Counted from the stretch's first letter, positions 1 through 8,390 are shown. The stretch is 64,000 bases of DNA from CAWUKT01 sp964352215 (GCA_964352215.1 CAYGRE010000007.1:34199-98198), one strand, 5' to 3'. Notes: a model not told the origin generated them from the sequence alone. Numbers and translations: made by a program.

Positions 1-224
1 TCAAACCCGAGTTGTATGACAGCACCATGATCATTGACATGATGCGCAAGCCGGGGACCGTTATTGAAGTAAGTGAGAACATGGAAATAGTGGCAGAGAA
101 ATTCAGAGCGACCGGGAAATTCAATATACCTGTATTGGAGGAGGGGAAATACCTGGGATTTATGTCAAGGGCCAATGTATTCTCATCTTACCGGGAAAAG
201 GTAAAGGCATTTTCCAGTGAATGA
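1..224 (+). CDS. ClC-type chloride channel, C-terminal CBS tail (partial)
   Basis: This is the end of a gene that begins left of the window; the frame is open from the first full codon at position 3. The visible 74 residues form most of one CBS domain: an M-R-K-P segment, an E-x-M-x-x-V-A-E-K-F helix and the strand-turn N-I-P-V-L-E-E-G-K-Y-L-G-F, ending in S-R-A-N-V-F-S-S-Y-R. That ending is characteristic of Bacteroidota voltage-gated chloride channel or H+/Cl- antiporter proteins that carry a cytoplasmic CBS pair. The membrane part is not in the window, so the ClC call is an inference from the CBS sequence; another CBS-tailed membrane protein is possible. Confidence 0.6.
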   Translation, partial: KPELYDSTMIIDMMRKPGTVIEVSENMEIVAEKFRATGKFNIPVLEEGKYLGFMSRANVFSSYREKVKAFSSE

Positions 225-227
225 GTG

Positions 228-404
228 ATGCTGGCCCCGGCTACCTACACCATATTCGACCTCAATGGTCGCATTGCAGCTTCAGGCACCCTGACGGTTT
301 TCAGGAAAGACCTGGATCTAACTCACCTCAGCCCTGGGACCTATTTTTTTGCCCTGCGGACAGCTTCAGGGATTCTTAGCAAAAAGCTCATCTTAACAGA
401 ATGA
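228..404 (+). pseudogene. Orphan T9SS C-terminal sorting-domain remnant
   Basis: The short frame starts at an ATG directly after the upstream TGA and in the same frame as the upstream gene. Its 58 codons read as a type A Por/type IX secretion sorting domain: Y-T-I-F-D-L-N-G-R-I, then L-D-L-T-H-L-S-P-G-T-Y-F-F, then the terminal S-K-K-L-I-L-T-E before a stop. Such domains are known only as the C-terminal tails of much larger secreted proteins, where they are removed by PorU. Here no cargo or signal peptide precedes it, so it is most likely the surviving 3' end of a deleted secreted-protein gene. It shows that the lineage uses the type IX system. Confidence 0.75.
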
Positions 405-574
405 TTTTACCGTCAGGTGTTTTCGCAGGTCGACCTGCATAAGGCGTGAACGTTAAAGAGGAAGGCTTACTCATATTTGACACCAGAATCGACGATACAG
501 TTTGGGCATAATTGTATGTTGTTGTACTTTGTACATTAATATAGGGCATGTCCCTTTCATTAGTTTCAGCAGGT

Positions 575-1567
575 ATGGCAAAATTCAATGTAGCGGTCCT
601 CGGACCCATTCCACGTGACCATATAACTACCCACCATGGTGAGGTGATCGAAAAATATGGATGCGCAATGCATCCTGCGATTGGTCTTTCCAGATTGATC
701 GGCGATGATGGATCCGTGAGTGTGGTGTCTCACCTCAGGAAGCAGGACGAGGGACCGGTGAAGGAGATCCTGGCGAATTATCCCAATATCCTTACCCAGT
801 ACATTACTTCGGATGCAGATCAGGGGGATGTCATCCGGCTCAGGTTCCTGGATCAAAACAACCGGCTCGAAAAGCAAACAGGATTCATGAATCCCATTCT
901 CCCGGAAGATGTCAAGGATTTACTTCACTGCGATGTATTCGTATGTGTCCCCATCACCGATTATGAAGTTCCCCTGGAGACGATTAAATACATCAAGGAG
1001 AACAGCGAGGGGGTGATCATCTTTGATGCGCATGGGCCTACCAATACGGTATCGATTGAAGGAGAACGCTTCCTGCGCTATTGGATGGACCGGGACCAAT
1101 GGTTACCTTATATAGATGTCCTCAAAATGAACCTTGAGGAATCACATTGCTCCTGGTTCGAGGATGAACTCAATGGGGGAGAAACGTTGCCCTCGGACGA
1201 TCCGATCGAAGACAACAGTGAAAGCCGACTGAATGCATTTGCTACCCATGTTCTCAACCGGGGAGTCAAGTCCCTGATTGTGACCTTGGACGCCCAGGGA
1301 AGTGCAGTATTCTTCAAAGAAGATGGAGAGATCAAGCAAAAGATTGTACCTGCAATATGGGTGGAGCATGTCATCGACACCACCGGATGTGGAGACTCTT
1401 TTGCCGGAGGGCTTGGATTCGGGCTGTTAGAAGACAAAACCGACTATATCCGAGCTGTCAAATACGCCAACTCCCTAGGTGCACAACGCACCCAGGGACG
1501 GACATTTGAAGTCTTTAAGAATCGGGAAGAAACCGATGCCATGATCGCTGAACATTACGCAAATTGA
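575..1567 (+). CDS. PfkB-family carbohydrate/nucleoside kinase
   Basis: A 330-residue ribokinase-fold kinase that would phosphorylate a sugar or nucleoside with ATP in the cytoplasm; the substrate cannot be read from the sequence. The C-terminal signature D-T-T-G-C-G-D-S-F-A-G-G near residues 265-277 provides the anion hole and the catalytic Asp of the PfkB family. The ATG at 575 is chosen because M-A-K-F-N-V-A-V-L-G is the usual N-terminal strand; nine codons upstream are open from 548 but do not look conserved. The stop overlaps the start of galM by one base (TGATG), so the two are probably translated together and act in sugar use. Confidence 0.82.
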   Translation: MAKFNVAVLGPIPRDHITTHHGEVIEKYGCAMHPAIGLSRLIGDDGSVSVVSHLRKQDEGPVKEILANYPNILTQYITSDADQGDVIRLRFLDQNNRLEKQTGFMNPILPEDVKDLLHCDVFVCVPITDYEVPLETIKYIKENSEGVIIFDAHGPTNTVSIEGERFLRYWMDRDQWLPYIDVLKMNLEESHCSWFEDELNGGETLPSDDPIEDNSESRLNAFATHVLNRGVKSLIVTLDAQGSAVFFKEDGEIKQKIVPAIWVEHVIDTTGCGDSFAGGLGFGLLEDKTDYIRAVKYANSLGAQRTQGRTFEVFKNREETDAMIAEHYAN

Positions 1568-2634
1568 TGGCGGCTCCAGAAGAAACAGCTGGCATTCGGT
1601 CATCTGAATTTGACAAGACAATTGAGGGCAAACAGGTACAACTCTTTACCCTTCGGAATTCCCACGGATTGGTATGTCAAATTACCAACTACGGGGCAAG
1701 GGTGGTCAGTCTCTATACCCCCGACCGAAACGGGGATCTTACCGATATTGTGCTCGGTTATCCTTCTCTGGAAGGTTATGTCAATTCTCCGGAGATGTAT
1801 TTTGGTGCAACCATCGGCAGGTTTTCCAATCGGATTGCGAAGGGCCGGTTCAAATTGGGGGACAAGGAATACCAGCTTGCCTGCAACGATGGGGCCAATC
1901 ACATTCATGGAGGAAACAAAGGGTTCAACCGCAAGGTCTGGGAAGTGGGATCAATTTCTGAAGCTGAACTGGAATTGAATTATTTGGCGGTTGACGGGGA
2001 AGAAGGCTATCCTGGAAATCTACACGTGAAGGTCGTTTATACGCTGAATGAGGAAAATGAATTGCAGATTTCCTACACTGCTACCACAGATCAAGCTACT
2101 CCCATCAATCTCACCAACCATTCCTATTTTAACCTGAAAGGGGCAGGAGAAGGCTTGATTACCGATCATGTGCTTTGGATTAACGCCGATCACTATACAC
2201 CTTTGGGAAAGGGCCTGATCCCCAATGGCAATATTGACAGTGTCGCAAACACCCCTTTTGATTTCCGCAAACCCATCCCCATCTCGAAACGAATAGATTT
2301 GAAAGACGATCAAATCAAAATGGGAAGCGGCTTCGACCACAACTTTATCACCAATGGAAAAGGACTCAGACTTGCTGCCAGGATGGAGGAACCAAAATCT
2401 GGCCGGACGATGGAAGTGCTGACAACCGAACCCGGAATGCAGTTTTACAGCGGAAACTTTCTGGATGGATCAGTCATAGGTAAGAAAGAGCGAACCTACC
2501 CCTTTCGATCTGCATTCTGCTTTGAAACCCAACAGTTTCCCGACAACCTGAACCAAGCCCATTTCCCAAAAAGTATCCTTCACGTAGGAGAGACCTGGCG
2601 CTCTACTACCATCTACCGATTGGGAATATCCTGA
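1567..2634 (+). CDS. galM: Aldose 1-epimerase
   Basis: A 355-residue mutarotase that interconverts alpha and beta anomers of aldoses. Expected landmarks are present in order: N-Y-G-A-R-V-V-S-L near the N-terminus, N-R-I-A-K-G-R-F, the catalytic-site motif N-H-I-H-G-G near residue 112, N-L-T-N-H-S-Y-F-N-L near 180-190, G-F-D-H-N-F, and the catalytic Glu in F-E-T-Q-Q-F-P-D near 318. Length is normal for the long bacterial form (about 340-390). There is no signal peptide, so it is cytoplasmic. The ATG overlaps the stop of the PfkB kinase, implying coupling and a shared sugar-processing role. Confidence 0.93.
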   Translation: MAAPEETAGIRSSEFDKTIEGKQVQLFTLRNSHGLVCQITNYGARVVSLYTPDRNGDLTDIVLGYPSLEGYVNSPEMYFGATIGRFSNRIAKGRFKLGDKEYQLACNDGANHIHGGNKGFNRKVWEVGSISEAELELNYLAVDGEEGYPGNLHVKVVYTLNEENELQISYTATTDQATPINLTNHSYFNLKGAGEGLITDHVLWINADHYTPLGKGLIPNGNIDSVANTPFDFRKPIPISKRIDLKDDQIKMGSGFDHNFITNGKGLRLAARMEEPKSGRTMEVLTTEPGMQFYSGNFLDGSVIGKKERTYPFRSAFCFETQQFPDNLNQAHFPKSILHVGETWRSTTIYRLGIS

Positions 2635-2699
2635 CCTTCAAAAAGCCCCTCAGGAATCTGGAAATGACGAAAACCTAATTGAGTCCCCTTTGAGGAGAG

Positions 2700-3557
2700 T
2701 CAACCACTGACACTTTGATTTTGTGAAATCACAACCCGGTGTGGATAAGGAATTTCAATTCCTTCCTCAGCAAAACGCTTCAGAATAGCCTCATTGGCAT
2801 CGGTGAAGATGTCCCAGGTATCGCCAAAAGTCAATCCCCAGGCGTTCGCCTTCAACTGCACTGAATATTCACCCAAGGCAACCAAGCGAACGTCAACAAT
2901 AGGAGCATCGGCAGCGATCTGCTCCTCGTTCCGGTTGTCAATGCACTTGGGGTGGGCCTCGATGACCTCCCGGATAATGCGCTTCGCTTTGTCAATATCT
3001 GCATTGTAAGCCACGCTGAAATCAAGCTGTCGCATCGCCTTTGCATCGATAATCGTAAAGTTGATCACGGTCGCATCGCTGATGATTGAGTTGGGGACAA
3101 TGATGCGCTGGTTCAGCAGGTTCCGGATTACGGTATGGCGAAGGGTGATATCCTCAACTACGCAACGCTGATCCGTTCCGATCTGAAGGAGGTCACCGTA
3201 TCGGAAGGGTTTGAATATGACGATAAATATGCCACTAACAATATTTGAGAAAGCTGCCTGAGAAGCAAATCCAACAATAGCTGCAATGATACCTGCACTG
3301 GCGAAAATTGAAACCGCGATGGCTTCTCCCCCCGGCAACCGGTAAAGGATTAGCACCAGGGCCAGAACGAAGATGACCGCAGAAAGAGAGTTCTTGATGA
3401 ACTTGAATTTGGTCGGATCAATCCCGGTAGCATCCTGTCGACTGTTGATAAACCTGCTGATCAACATCCGCATGACCCGAACAGAAATAACCGCAACGGC
3501 GGTCACGATGAGGATGTAAATGATCAGTTCCTGCTGTTTTAGAATATAGTCCCACAT
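2700..3557 (-). CDS. MscS-family mechanosensitive channel
   Basis: A 285-residue small-conductance mechanosensitive channel. Three hydrophobic segments are visible at about residues 12-33, 48-69 and 77-113; the third is Gly/Ala rich (G-I-I-A-A-I-V-G-F-A-S-Q-A-A-F-S-N-I-V-S-G), the pore-lining TM3 signature. The beta domain follows with the G-D-x-x-x-I-G segment typical of the family. It would sit in the inner membrane and release osmolytes during hypo-osmotic shock. It is convergent with galM, with 65 bp between their ends. A second, unrelated MscS paralogue lies at 18866-19771. Confidence 0.9.
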   Translation of the reverse strand: MWDYILKQQELIIYILIVTAVAVISVRVMRMLISRFINSRQDATGIDPTKFKFIKNSLSAVIFVLALVLILYRLPGGEAIAVSIFASAGIIAAIVGFASQAAFSNIVSGIFIVIFKPFRYGDLLQIGTDQRCVVEDITLRHTVIRNLLNQRIIVPNSIISDATVINFTIIDAKAMRQLDFSVAYNADIDKAKRIIREVIEAHPKCIDNRNEEQIAADAPIVDVRLVALGEYSVQLKANAWGLTFGDTWDIFTDANEAILKRFAEEGIEIPYPHRVVISQNQSVSG

Positions 3558-3610
3558 AAAAAGTAGATTTTAGTCTTTGAAGTCAGAAGAACATATATAA
3601 GGGAAATTAA

Positions 3611-4315
3611 TTAGCGGAGCATAGTTTTGAAATAAGCCGGGACCACGGTGGAAAAGTTCATTCGCTCTTTGGTCACCGGGTGATTGAAGGCAATAGAAGT
3701 TGCATGGAGGGCAAGTCGTTTGACTCCCTTTTCCCGGACCCCATACATGCGGTCACCCACCACAGCATGGCCCATCTCAGAAAAGTGTACCCGAATCTGA
3801 TGCTTCCTCCCCGTCTCCAATCTGATCTCCAGTAAACTGTACTTTTGCGATTCCCGAACCACCCTGTAACCGGTTTTTGAAAGTCTCCCTTTTGCAGGAT
3901 CATTTACAGAATAGACCCGGTGCGCTTGGTTCTCGTCCAGGTAAGAAGTGATCTCACCTTCTTTTACCGCCAGTATCCCCTGTACTACCGCCGTGTAGGT
4001 CTTGTCAAAATTCTCCCATTCATCTTGCAGGTAGCGCTTGGCAGCCTCGTTTTTCGCAAAAATCAGCACCCCCGAAGTATCCCGGTCCAGCCGATGCACA
4101 ATGAAAATGCGCTTCTTTGATTTCGGATTTCCCTTCTTGACATAGTCCGTCAACAGGTAGTAGGCGGTTCTTTCCTTTTCCCGTCCCGTGCCCATCGTCA
4201 GCAATCCCTCGACCTTATTGACCACAAGGATGTCGTGGTCTTCATAAAGGAATTCCAATCCCTTGGGTTGGTGCTTTTTAGGAGGCCTCTTGAAAGTAGG
4301 TCTTTTGTCCTGCAT
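3611..4315 (-). CDS. RluA-family pseudouridine synthase
   Basis: A 234-residue RNA-modifying enzyme that converts uridine to pseudouridine in rRNA or tRNA. The catalytic motif H-R-L-D-R-D-T-S-G is at residues 74-82, with the nucleophilic Asp at about residue 77, followed by the family's K-x-Y-x-A-V-V-Q-G strand and G-R-K-H-Q-I-R-V-H near the C-terminus. It lacks an N-terminal S4 RNA-binding domain, so it resembles the short RluA/RluC-like clade rather than RluD. The basic start (K-R-P-P-K-K-H-Q-P-K) may bind RNA. The site modified cannot be inferred. Confidence 0.9.
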   Translation of the reverse strand: MQDKRPTFKRPPKKHQPKGLEFLYEDHDILVVNKVEGLLTMGTGREKERTAYYLLTDYVKKGNPKSKKRIFIVHRLDRDTSGVLIFAKNEAAKRYLQDEWENFDKTYTAVVQGILAVKEGEITSYLDENQAHRVYSVNDPAKGRLSKTGYRVVRESQKYSLLEIRLETGRKHQIRVHFSEMGHAVVGDRMYGVREKGVKRLALHATSIAFNHPVTKERMNFSTVVPAYFKTMLR

Positions 4316-4386
4316 AGGATTCGATATTTCCCAATAAACATTATATTCAAGTAAGTACAGCGATAGAATAAAAATAATTAACCACT

Positions 4387-4758
4387 ATGCAACTAGGAGC
4401 ATTTTCAGTAAGCCTGGCCGTTAAAGATCTCCAGGTCTCGAAGTCATTTTATGAAAGCATTGGCTTTTCAGTCTTTGCCGGCAACCCCGAGCACAATTAC
4501 CTTATTATGAAAAATGGGGAGCATATCATTGGCTTGTTCCAGGGGATGTTTGAGCAAAATATCCTGACTTTCAATCCGGGTTGGGACCAAAGCGCAAATA
4601 CCCTGGATTCCTTTACGGATGTACGGGAACTCCAGCGACATTTCAAGGAAAAAGGTTTAAAACTGGAAACGGAGGCGGATGAGACCAGCCAGGGTCCGGC
4701 TAGTATTACCCTGATGGATCCGGATGGGAATACGATCCTGATTGACCAGCATGTCTGA
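4387..4758 (+). CDS. VOC-superfamily (glyoxalase/bleomycin-resistance fold) protein
   Basis: A 123-residue single VOC domain: the beta-alpha-beta start A-V-K-D-L-Q-V-S-K-S-F-Y-E-S-I-G-F, the middle strand N-G-E-H-I-I-G-L-F-Q, and the closing L-M-D-P-D-G-N-T-I-L-I-D. Members bind a divalent metal and act as lyases, dioxygenases or resistance proteins; the function here is unknown. It has its own upstream gap and stands alone. The last 44 bp, including the stop region, are tandemly duplicated downstream. Confidence 0.8.
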   Translation: MQLGAFSVSLAVKDLQVSKSFYESIGFSVFAGNPEHNYLIMKNGEHIIGLFQGMFEQNILTFNPGWDQSANTLDSFTDVRELQRHFKEKGLKLETEADETSQGPASITLMDPDGNTILIDQHV

Positions 4759-4843
4759 TGGATCCGGATGACCTTTCGATCCTGATTGACCAGCATGTTT
4801 AGTTGAGCCGGGTGGCGATTCCATCCTGAATTGACCCATTCTG
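4713..4843. repeat. 44-bp tandem duplication of the VOC gene 3' end
   Basis: Copy one (4713-4756) is the coding 3' end of the VOC gene. Copy two (4757-4800) begins at the stop codon and repeats GATGGATCCGGATG and ATCCTGATTGACCAGCATGT almost exactly. A third, decayed copy runs to about 4843. The period is 44 bp, which is not a multiple of three, so the copies are not coding. This is one of several gene-end arrays in the window. Confidence 0.85.
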
Positions 4844-4874
4844 ACCAAAATCGAAGGAAATCCTGAATTAAATC

Positions 4875-4904
4875 TTGTAGCTCTCCCCAAATCCCATATC
4901 TTTG
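4875..4904 (+). promoter_or_regulatory. Bacteroidota-type promoter of the his leader
   Basis: A perfect -7 element TATCTTTG (consensus TAnnTTTG) lies at 4897-4904, with TTG at 4875-4877 in the -33 position and 19 bp between them. This matches the known Bacteroides/Flavobacterium sigma-ABfr promoter layout. Transcription would start roughly ten bases before the leader-peptide ATG at 4921. Confidence 0.65.
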
Positions 4905-4920
4905 GTTCAACAAAACAAGA

Positions 4921-4995
4921 ATGTACAATCAGCATCATCATCACCATCATTTTCAGTCACCCCTCCGGGTCGATGATAGGTGTTCTTGTTGCTAA
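4921..4995 (+). CDS. hisL: Histidine operon leader peptide
   Basis: A 24-codon ORF with six consecutive His codons (five CAT, one CAC) at codons 5-10, followed by F-Q-S-P-L-R and a Cys-rich end. It lies between a perfect -7 promoter element and a rho-independent terminator, with hisG 73 bp downstream. This is the classic arrangement for histidine attenuation: when charged His-tRNA is scarce the ribosome stalls on the His run. The region 4985-4990 can pair with 5019-5024, just before the terminator's first arm, giving a candidate antiterminator. A ribosome reaching the stop at 4993 would cover 4985-4990 and favour termination. Confidence 0.88.
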   Translation: MYNQHHHHHHFQSPLRVDDRCSCC

Positions 4996-5024
4996 CTGAT
5001 TCAATACAGTAAAATAAAAACAAG

Positions 5025-5052
5025 GGTCTGCCGAACATCGGCAGGCCTTTTT
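5025..5052 (+). terminator. His attenuator terminator
   Basis: The arms GGTCTGCCG (5025-5033) and CGGCAGGCC (5039-5047) pair over nine positions with one G-T wobble around the loop AACAT, followed by five T. It stands between hisL and hisG, so it would stop transcription of the his operon when histidine is plentiful. Confidence 0.9.
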
Positions 5053-5068
5053 GCATTAATACAAGATC

Positions 5069-5929
5069 ATGGACAGTATACTGCGCATAGCAATTCAGAA
5101 AAAGGGCCGGCTTTTTGACAAGTCGATCGGCCTGCTCCGGGAATGCGGGATCAATCTCCCCACCGGTTCGGGCAAACTTATGGCTACCGCCACCAACTTC
5201 CCTTTGGAGGTACTCTTCCTCCGGGACGATGACATCCCCAAGTATGTCGCCGAATCCGTCGCGGACATCGGCATCGCCGGGGAAAATGTGATCCTCGAAA
5301 AAGGCCATTCGGTTCAGGCGGTTGACCATCTTGGTTTTGGCAAATGCCGCATGTCCCTCGCCATTCCAAGAGAAGATGAATACACCGGTCTGGGATTCTT
5401 TGAAGGCAAGCAGATTGCGACCTCCTATCCATTGATACTCTCAGAATTCCTGCGGGAACGAGGGGTAAACTCTGAAATCGAAGAAATATCCGGATCGGTT
5501 GAAGTCGCTCCTGGCATTGGGCTGGCGGCTGGCATCCTGGACATTGTCAGTACGGGCAGTACCCTCAGATCCAATGGCCTGAAGGAGGTCGAAACCGTAT
5601 TGAAATCCCAGGCAGTTCTGGTGGCAACCCCGGGACTGAATGGCGGAAAAGCCGAAATTCTGGAGAAACTGTTGTTTAGGATCAAGGCAGTCCGAAATGC
5701 ACAGAAAAACAAATACATCCTCCTCAATGCTCCGGACGATCAAATCCCCGCGATCAAAGCATTGATTCCCGGGATGAAATCCCCCACAGTTTTGCCACTG
5801 GCGGAAGAGGGATGGAGCTCCCTGCACAGCGTCGTCCCAGAAGATACTTTCTGGGAAGTGATCGATGAACTGAGGGTCCTTGGTGCACAAGGAATTCTGG
5901 TAGTACCGATTGAAAAAATGGTAGTATGA
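5069..5929 (+). CDS. hisG: ATP phosphoribosyltransferase (long form)
   Basis: Catalyses the first and committed step of histidine synthesis: ATP plus PRPP gives phosphoribosyl-ATP. The 286-residue length shows the long homo-hexameric form with a C-terminal ACT-like domain that binds histidine for feedback inhibition, so no HisZ is needed. The N-terminus L-R-I-A-I-Q-K-K-G-R-L and the PRPP loop D-I-V-S-T-G-S-T-L-R-S-N-G-L at about residues 157-170 are diagnostic. It is the first gene after the attenuator and overlaps hisD by four bases. Confidence 0.96.
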   Translation: MDSILRIAIQKKGRLFDKSIGLLRECGINLPTGSGKLMATATNFPLEVLFLRDDDIPKYVAESVADIGIAGENVILEKGHSVQAVDHLGFGKCRMSLAIPREDEYTGLGFFEGKQIATSYPLILSEFLRERGVNSEIEEISGSVEVAPGIGLAAGILDIVSTGSTLRSNGLKEVETVLKSQAVLVATPGLNGGKAEILEKLLFRIKAVRNAQKNKYILLNAPDDQIPAIKALIPGMKSPTVLPLAEEGWSSLHSVVPEDTFWEVIDELRVLGAQGILVVPIEKMVV

Positions 5930-7203
5930 AAACGAGTAAATATCCAAAGCAAGACAGTTGGTCCGAGTTGTCTAAACGGCCGGTCCTGGAAGCAGCCAAT
6001 CTCGAACCGTTGGTCCGTGGTATCATGGAACTGGTCCGCAAGGAAGGGGACAAAGCTTTGCTGGAATTGACCCGCAAATACGATTGTCCATCCGCGACGG
6101 ATTTAGCCGTCCCAACTGCTATCGAAGAATCCAGCTTGCCGGCTGATCTGGTCAAAGCGATCAAGCGGGCCAAGCAGAATATAGAGGCATTTCACGGAAA
6201 GCAGTGGGAGCCAACCGAGGAAGTTGAAACCTCTCCGGGTGTGGTCTGCTGGCGAAAGAGTGTGCCCATTGAACGGGTAGGGCTTTACATCCCCGGAGGA
6301 ACCGCACCGCTGTTCTCCACCTTGTTGATGTTGGCCGTCCCCGCCCGCATCGCGGGCTGCCGCGAATTGGTAATCTGCAGCCCGCTCAACCGAGCCGGCG
6401 AGATCCACCCCGCCATCCGCTTCACCGCTCAACTCCTTGGCATCGACACCATCTATGGCGTCGGCGGCGCCCAGGCCGTAGCTGCCATGACCTTCGGAAC
6501 CGACACCGTTCCCCAAGTCGACAAAATCTTTGGCCCCGGCAACCAATATGTTACCCAGGGCAAGATGGAAGCCATGAACCACGGAGTGGCGATCGACCTG
6601 CCCGCAGGACCCAGCGAAGTCCTCGTCATCGCAGATGCAACCGCGAACCCCGTCTTTCTGGCTGCGGACCTCCTCTCACAGGCCGAGCACGGCATGGACA
6701 GCCAGGTGGTCCTGGTGTGTACAGATGAGGAAGTCCTGAACCAGACCCTCACCGAAATCGAATCCCAAACCACCCAGCTCTCCCGCGGAGAAATGATCCG
6801 CGCCTCCCTCGCCAACAGTGCGGCCATCCTGCTCAAGGACCTGGACGAAGCTATCTCCTTCAGCAATGTCTACGCCCCCGAGCACCTCATCCTTGCAGTT
6901 GGCCAGCCCCGCTCCCTCGGAGCCAAAGTCACCAATGCGGGGTCTGTATTCCTGGGGCATTACACCCCGGAAAGTGCCGGAGATTATGCCTCAGGCACCA
7001 ACCATACCCTCCCCACCAATGGCTATGCCCGCAATTACAGCGGCGTCTCCCTGGACAGCTTCCTCAAGAAGATCACCTTCCAGGAGATCAGCCCCGCAGG
7101 AATTCTGGACCTCGGCCCGGACATCGAAGTCATGGCCGCACACGAAGACCTGGATGCACACAAGAATGCAGTAACCGTGCGGATTCAATCCTTGAAACCA
7201 TGA
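5926..7203 (+). CDS. hisD: Histidinol dehydrogenase
   Basis: Oxidises L-histidinol to L-histidine in two NAD-dependent steps, the last reactions of the pathway. The 425 residues carry I-P-G-G-T-A-P-L-F-S-T, G-V-G-G-A-Q-A-V-A-A-M, the zinc-site segment L-S-Q-A-E-H-G-M-D-S-Q, Y-A-P-E-H-L and the C-terminal G-T-N-H-T-L-P-T motif. The start overlaps hisG by ATGA and the end overlaps hisC by ATGA. From about 6300 to 7150 the third codon positions become noticeably C-rich compared with hisG, a local composition change without loss of any motif. Confidence 0.96.
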   Translation: MKTSKYPKQDSWSELSKRPVLEAANLEPLVRGIMELVRKEGDKALLELTRKYDCPSATDLAVPTAIEESSLPADLVKAIKRAKQNIEAFHGKQWEPTEEVETSPGVVCWRKSVPIERVGLYIPGGTAPLFSTLLMLAVPARIAGCRELVICSPLNRAGEIHPAIRFTAQLLGIDTIYGVGGAQAVAAMTFGTDTVPQVDKIFGPGNQYVTQGKMEAMNHGVAIDLPAGPSEVLVIADATANPVFLAADLLSQAEHGMDSQVVLVCTDEEVLNQTLTEIESQTTQLSRGEMIRASLANSAAILLKDLDEAISFSNVYAPEHLILAVGQPRSLGAKVTNAGSVFLGHYTPESAGDYASGTNHTLPTNGYARNYSGVSLDSFLKKITFQEISPAGILDLGPDIEVMAAHEDLDAHKNAVTVRIQSLKP

Positions 7204-8390
7204 CCAAGCCCATGAAAAAAGCCATTGACATCCAGCAACTGGTGCGGGAGAACGTCCGAAAGCTGAAGCCCTACAGTTCCGCCAGGAGTGAATTCAAAGG
7301 GAAGGCCGATATATTTCTGGACGCCAATGAAAATCCCTATCCGAATACCCTGACCCTGAACCTGGCCGAGCAATCCGAGCAATCCGAGCAATCCGAACGA
7401 TCCGAACAATCCGAGCAATCCAAGCAACCCAAACGATCCGAGCAACCAAAACAGGGGAAGCCATCGCCTTTAAACCGCTACCCGGACCCATTGCAGAAAC
7501 GCTTGAAAGCAGCCATCGGCGAGAAACTTGTCATCGACCCCGGACAACTCTTCCTTGGCAACGGCAGCGACGAAGCCATCGACCTCCTGTTCCGAGCCTT
7601 CTGCGAACCGGGCCAGGACCGGGCTCTGATCTGTTCACCCACATACGGAATGTACCAGGTTTCAGCCGGGATCAACAACATCGAATTGGTAGATATCCCC
7701 CTGACCAATGACTTCCAGCCGGATATTCCATCTATCCGGAAAGCCATTGACCAATTTTCCCCCAAGCTCATCTTCCTGTGCTCCCCCAACAACCCCACCG
7801 GAAATGCCATGGAAAGGGCCGCAGTGGAGGACATCCTTCAATCAGCCAATGGACTCGTGGTTGTAGATGAAGCGTATGCAGATTTTGCCCCCGACAAAAG
7901 CTATCTAAAAGATACCACCGAATGGCCCCACCTTGTCGTCCTGAAAACATTCAGCAAAGCCTGGGGTATGGCTGGTCTGAGACTGGGCATGGCGGTTGCC
8001 AATCCGGAAATCATCGCGGTCATGAACAAGATCAAGCCGCCTTATAACCTGAGCAGCCTGGTTCAGGATGTCGCATTGGAAAAAGTCCTTGGCACCGACC
8101 CTCAGATTCAGATCGACGAAATCACCTCTGAACGGAACCGCCTGCAGGATGCCCTGGTCCAGATGGAAGGGGTATTGGAAGTATTTCCCAGCGACGCGAA
8201 TTTCCTGTTGGTCCGTTTTGAAAAGGCCGGAGAAATATTCAACCAATTGCGCGATCTGGGAATCGTCATCCGCGACCGCCGGGCCTATGTGGACGACGCC
8301 TTGAGAATTACCGTCGGAACCCCCACAGAAAACCAGGCCCTCTTGTACCAGATCGAAACCATATTTTCCCGGAACATTAGCATCCATTGA
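7200..8390 (+). CDS. hisC: Histidinol-phosphate aminotransferase with low-complexity insertion
   Basis: A PLP fold-type I aminotransferase that converts imidazole acetol-phosphate plus glutamate to histidinol-phosphate. Landmarks: F-L-D-A-N-E-N-P-Y, N-R-Y-P-D-P-L-Q, G-N-G-S-D-E-A-I-D, C-S-P-N-N-P-T-G-N, D-E-A-Y-A-D-F and the PLP lysine in T-F-S-K-A-W-G near residue 252. At 396 residues it is about 40 longer than usual, because residues about 57-85 form an E-Q-S-rich repeat between two motifs (A-N-E-N-P and N-R-Y-P-D-P) that are normally separated by only a few residues. Start 7200 overlaps hisD; ATG 7212 is an alternative. The 3' end is tandemly repeated. Confidence 0.95.
   Translation: MTKPMKKAIDIQQLVRENVRKLKPYSSARSEFKGKADIFLDANENPYPNTLTLNLAEQSEQSEQSERSEQSEQSKQPKRSEQPKQGKPSPLNRYPDPLQKRLKAAIGEKLVIDPGQLFLGNGSDEAIDLLFRAFCEPGQDRALICSPTYGMYQVSAGINNIELVDIPLTNDFQPDIPSIRKAIDQFSPKLIFLCSPNNPTGNAMERAAVEDILQSANGLVVVDEAYADFAPDKSYLKDTTEWPHLVVLKTFSKAWGMAGLRLGMAVANPEIIAVMNKIKPPYNLSSLVQDVALEKVLGTDPQIQIDEITSERNRLQDALVQMEGVLEVFPSDANFLLVRFEKAGEIFNQLRDLGIVIRDRRAYVDDALRITVGTPTENQALLYQIETIFSRNISIH
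7368..7455 (+). repeat. In-frame 9-bp repeat tract inside hisC
   Basis: About ten copies of a 9-bp unit near GAGCAATCC, encoding (E/K)-Q-S, with drift to K-Q-P and K-R-S towards the 3' end. The frame is kept throughout. It lies in the loop just before the N-R-Y-P-D-P motif, so the protein tolerates a flexible charged insertion next to the substrate-binding N-terminal arm. Confidence 0.9.
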
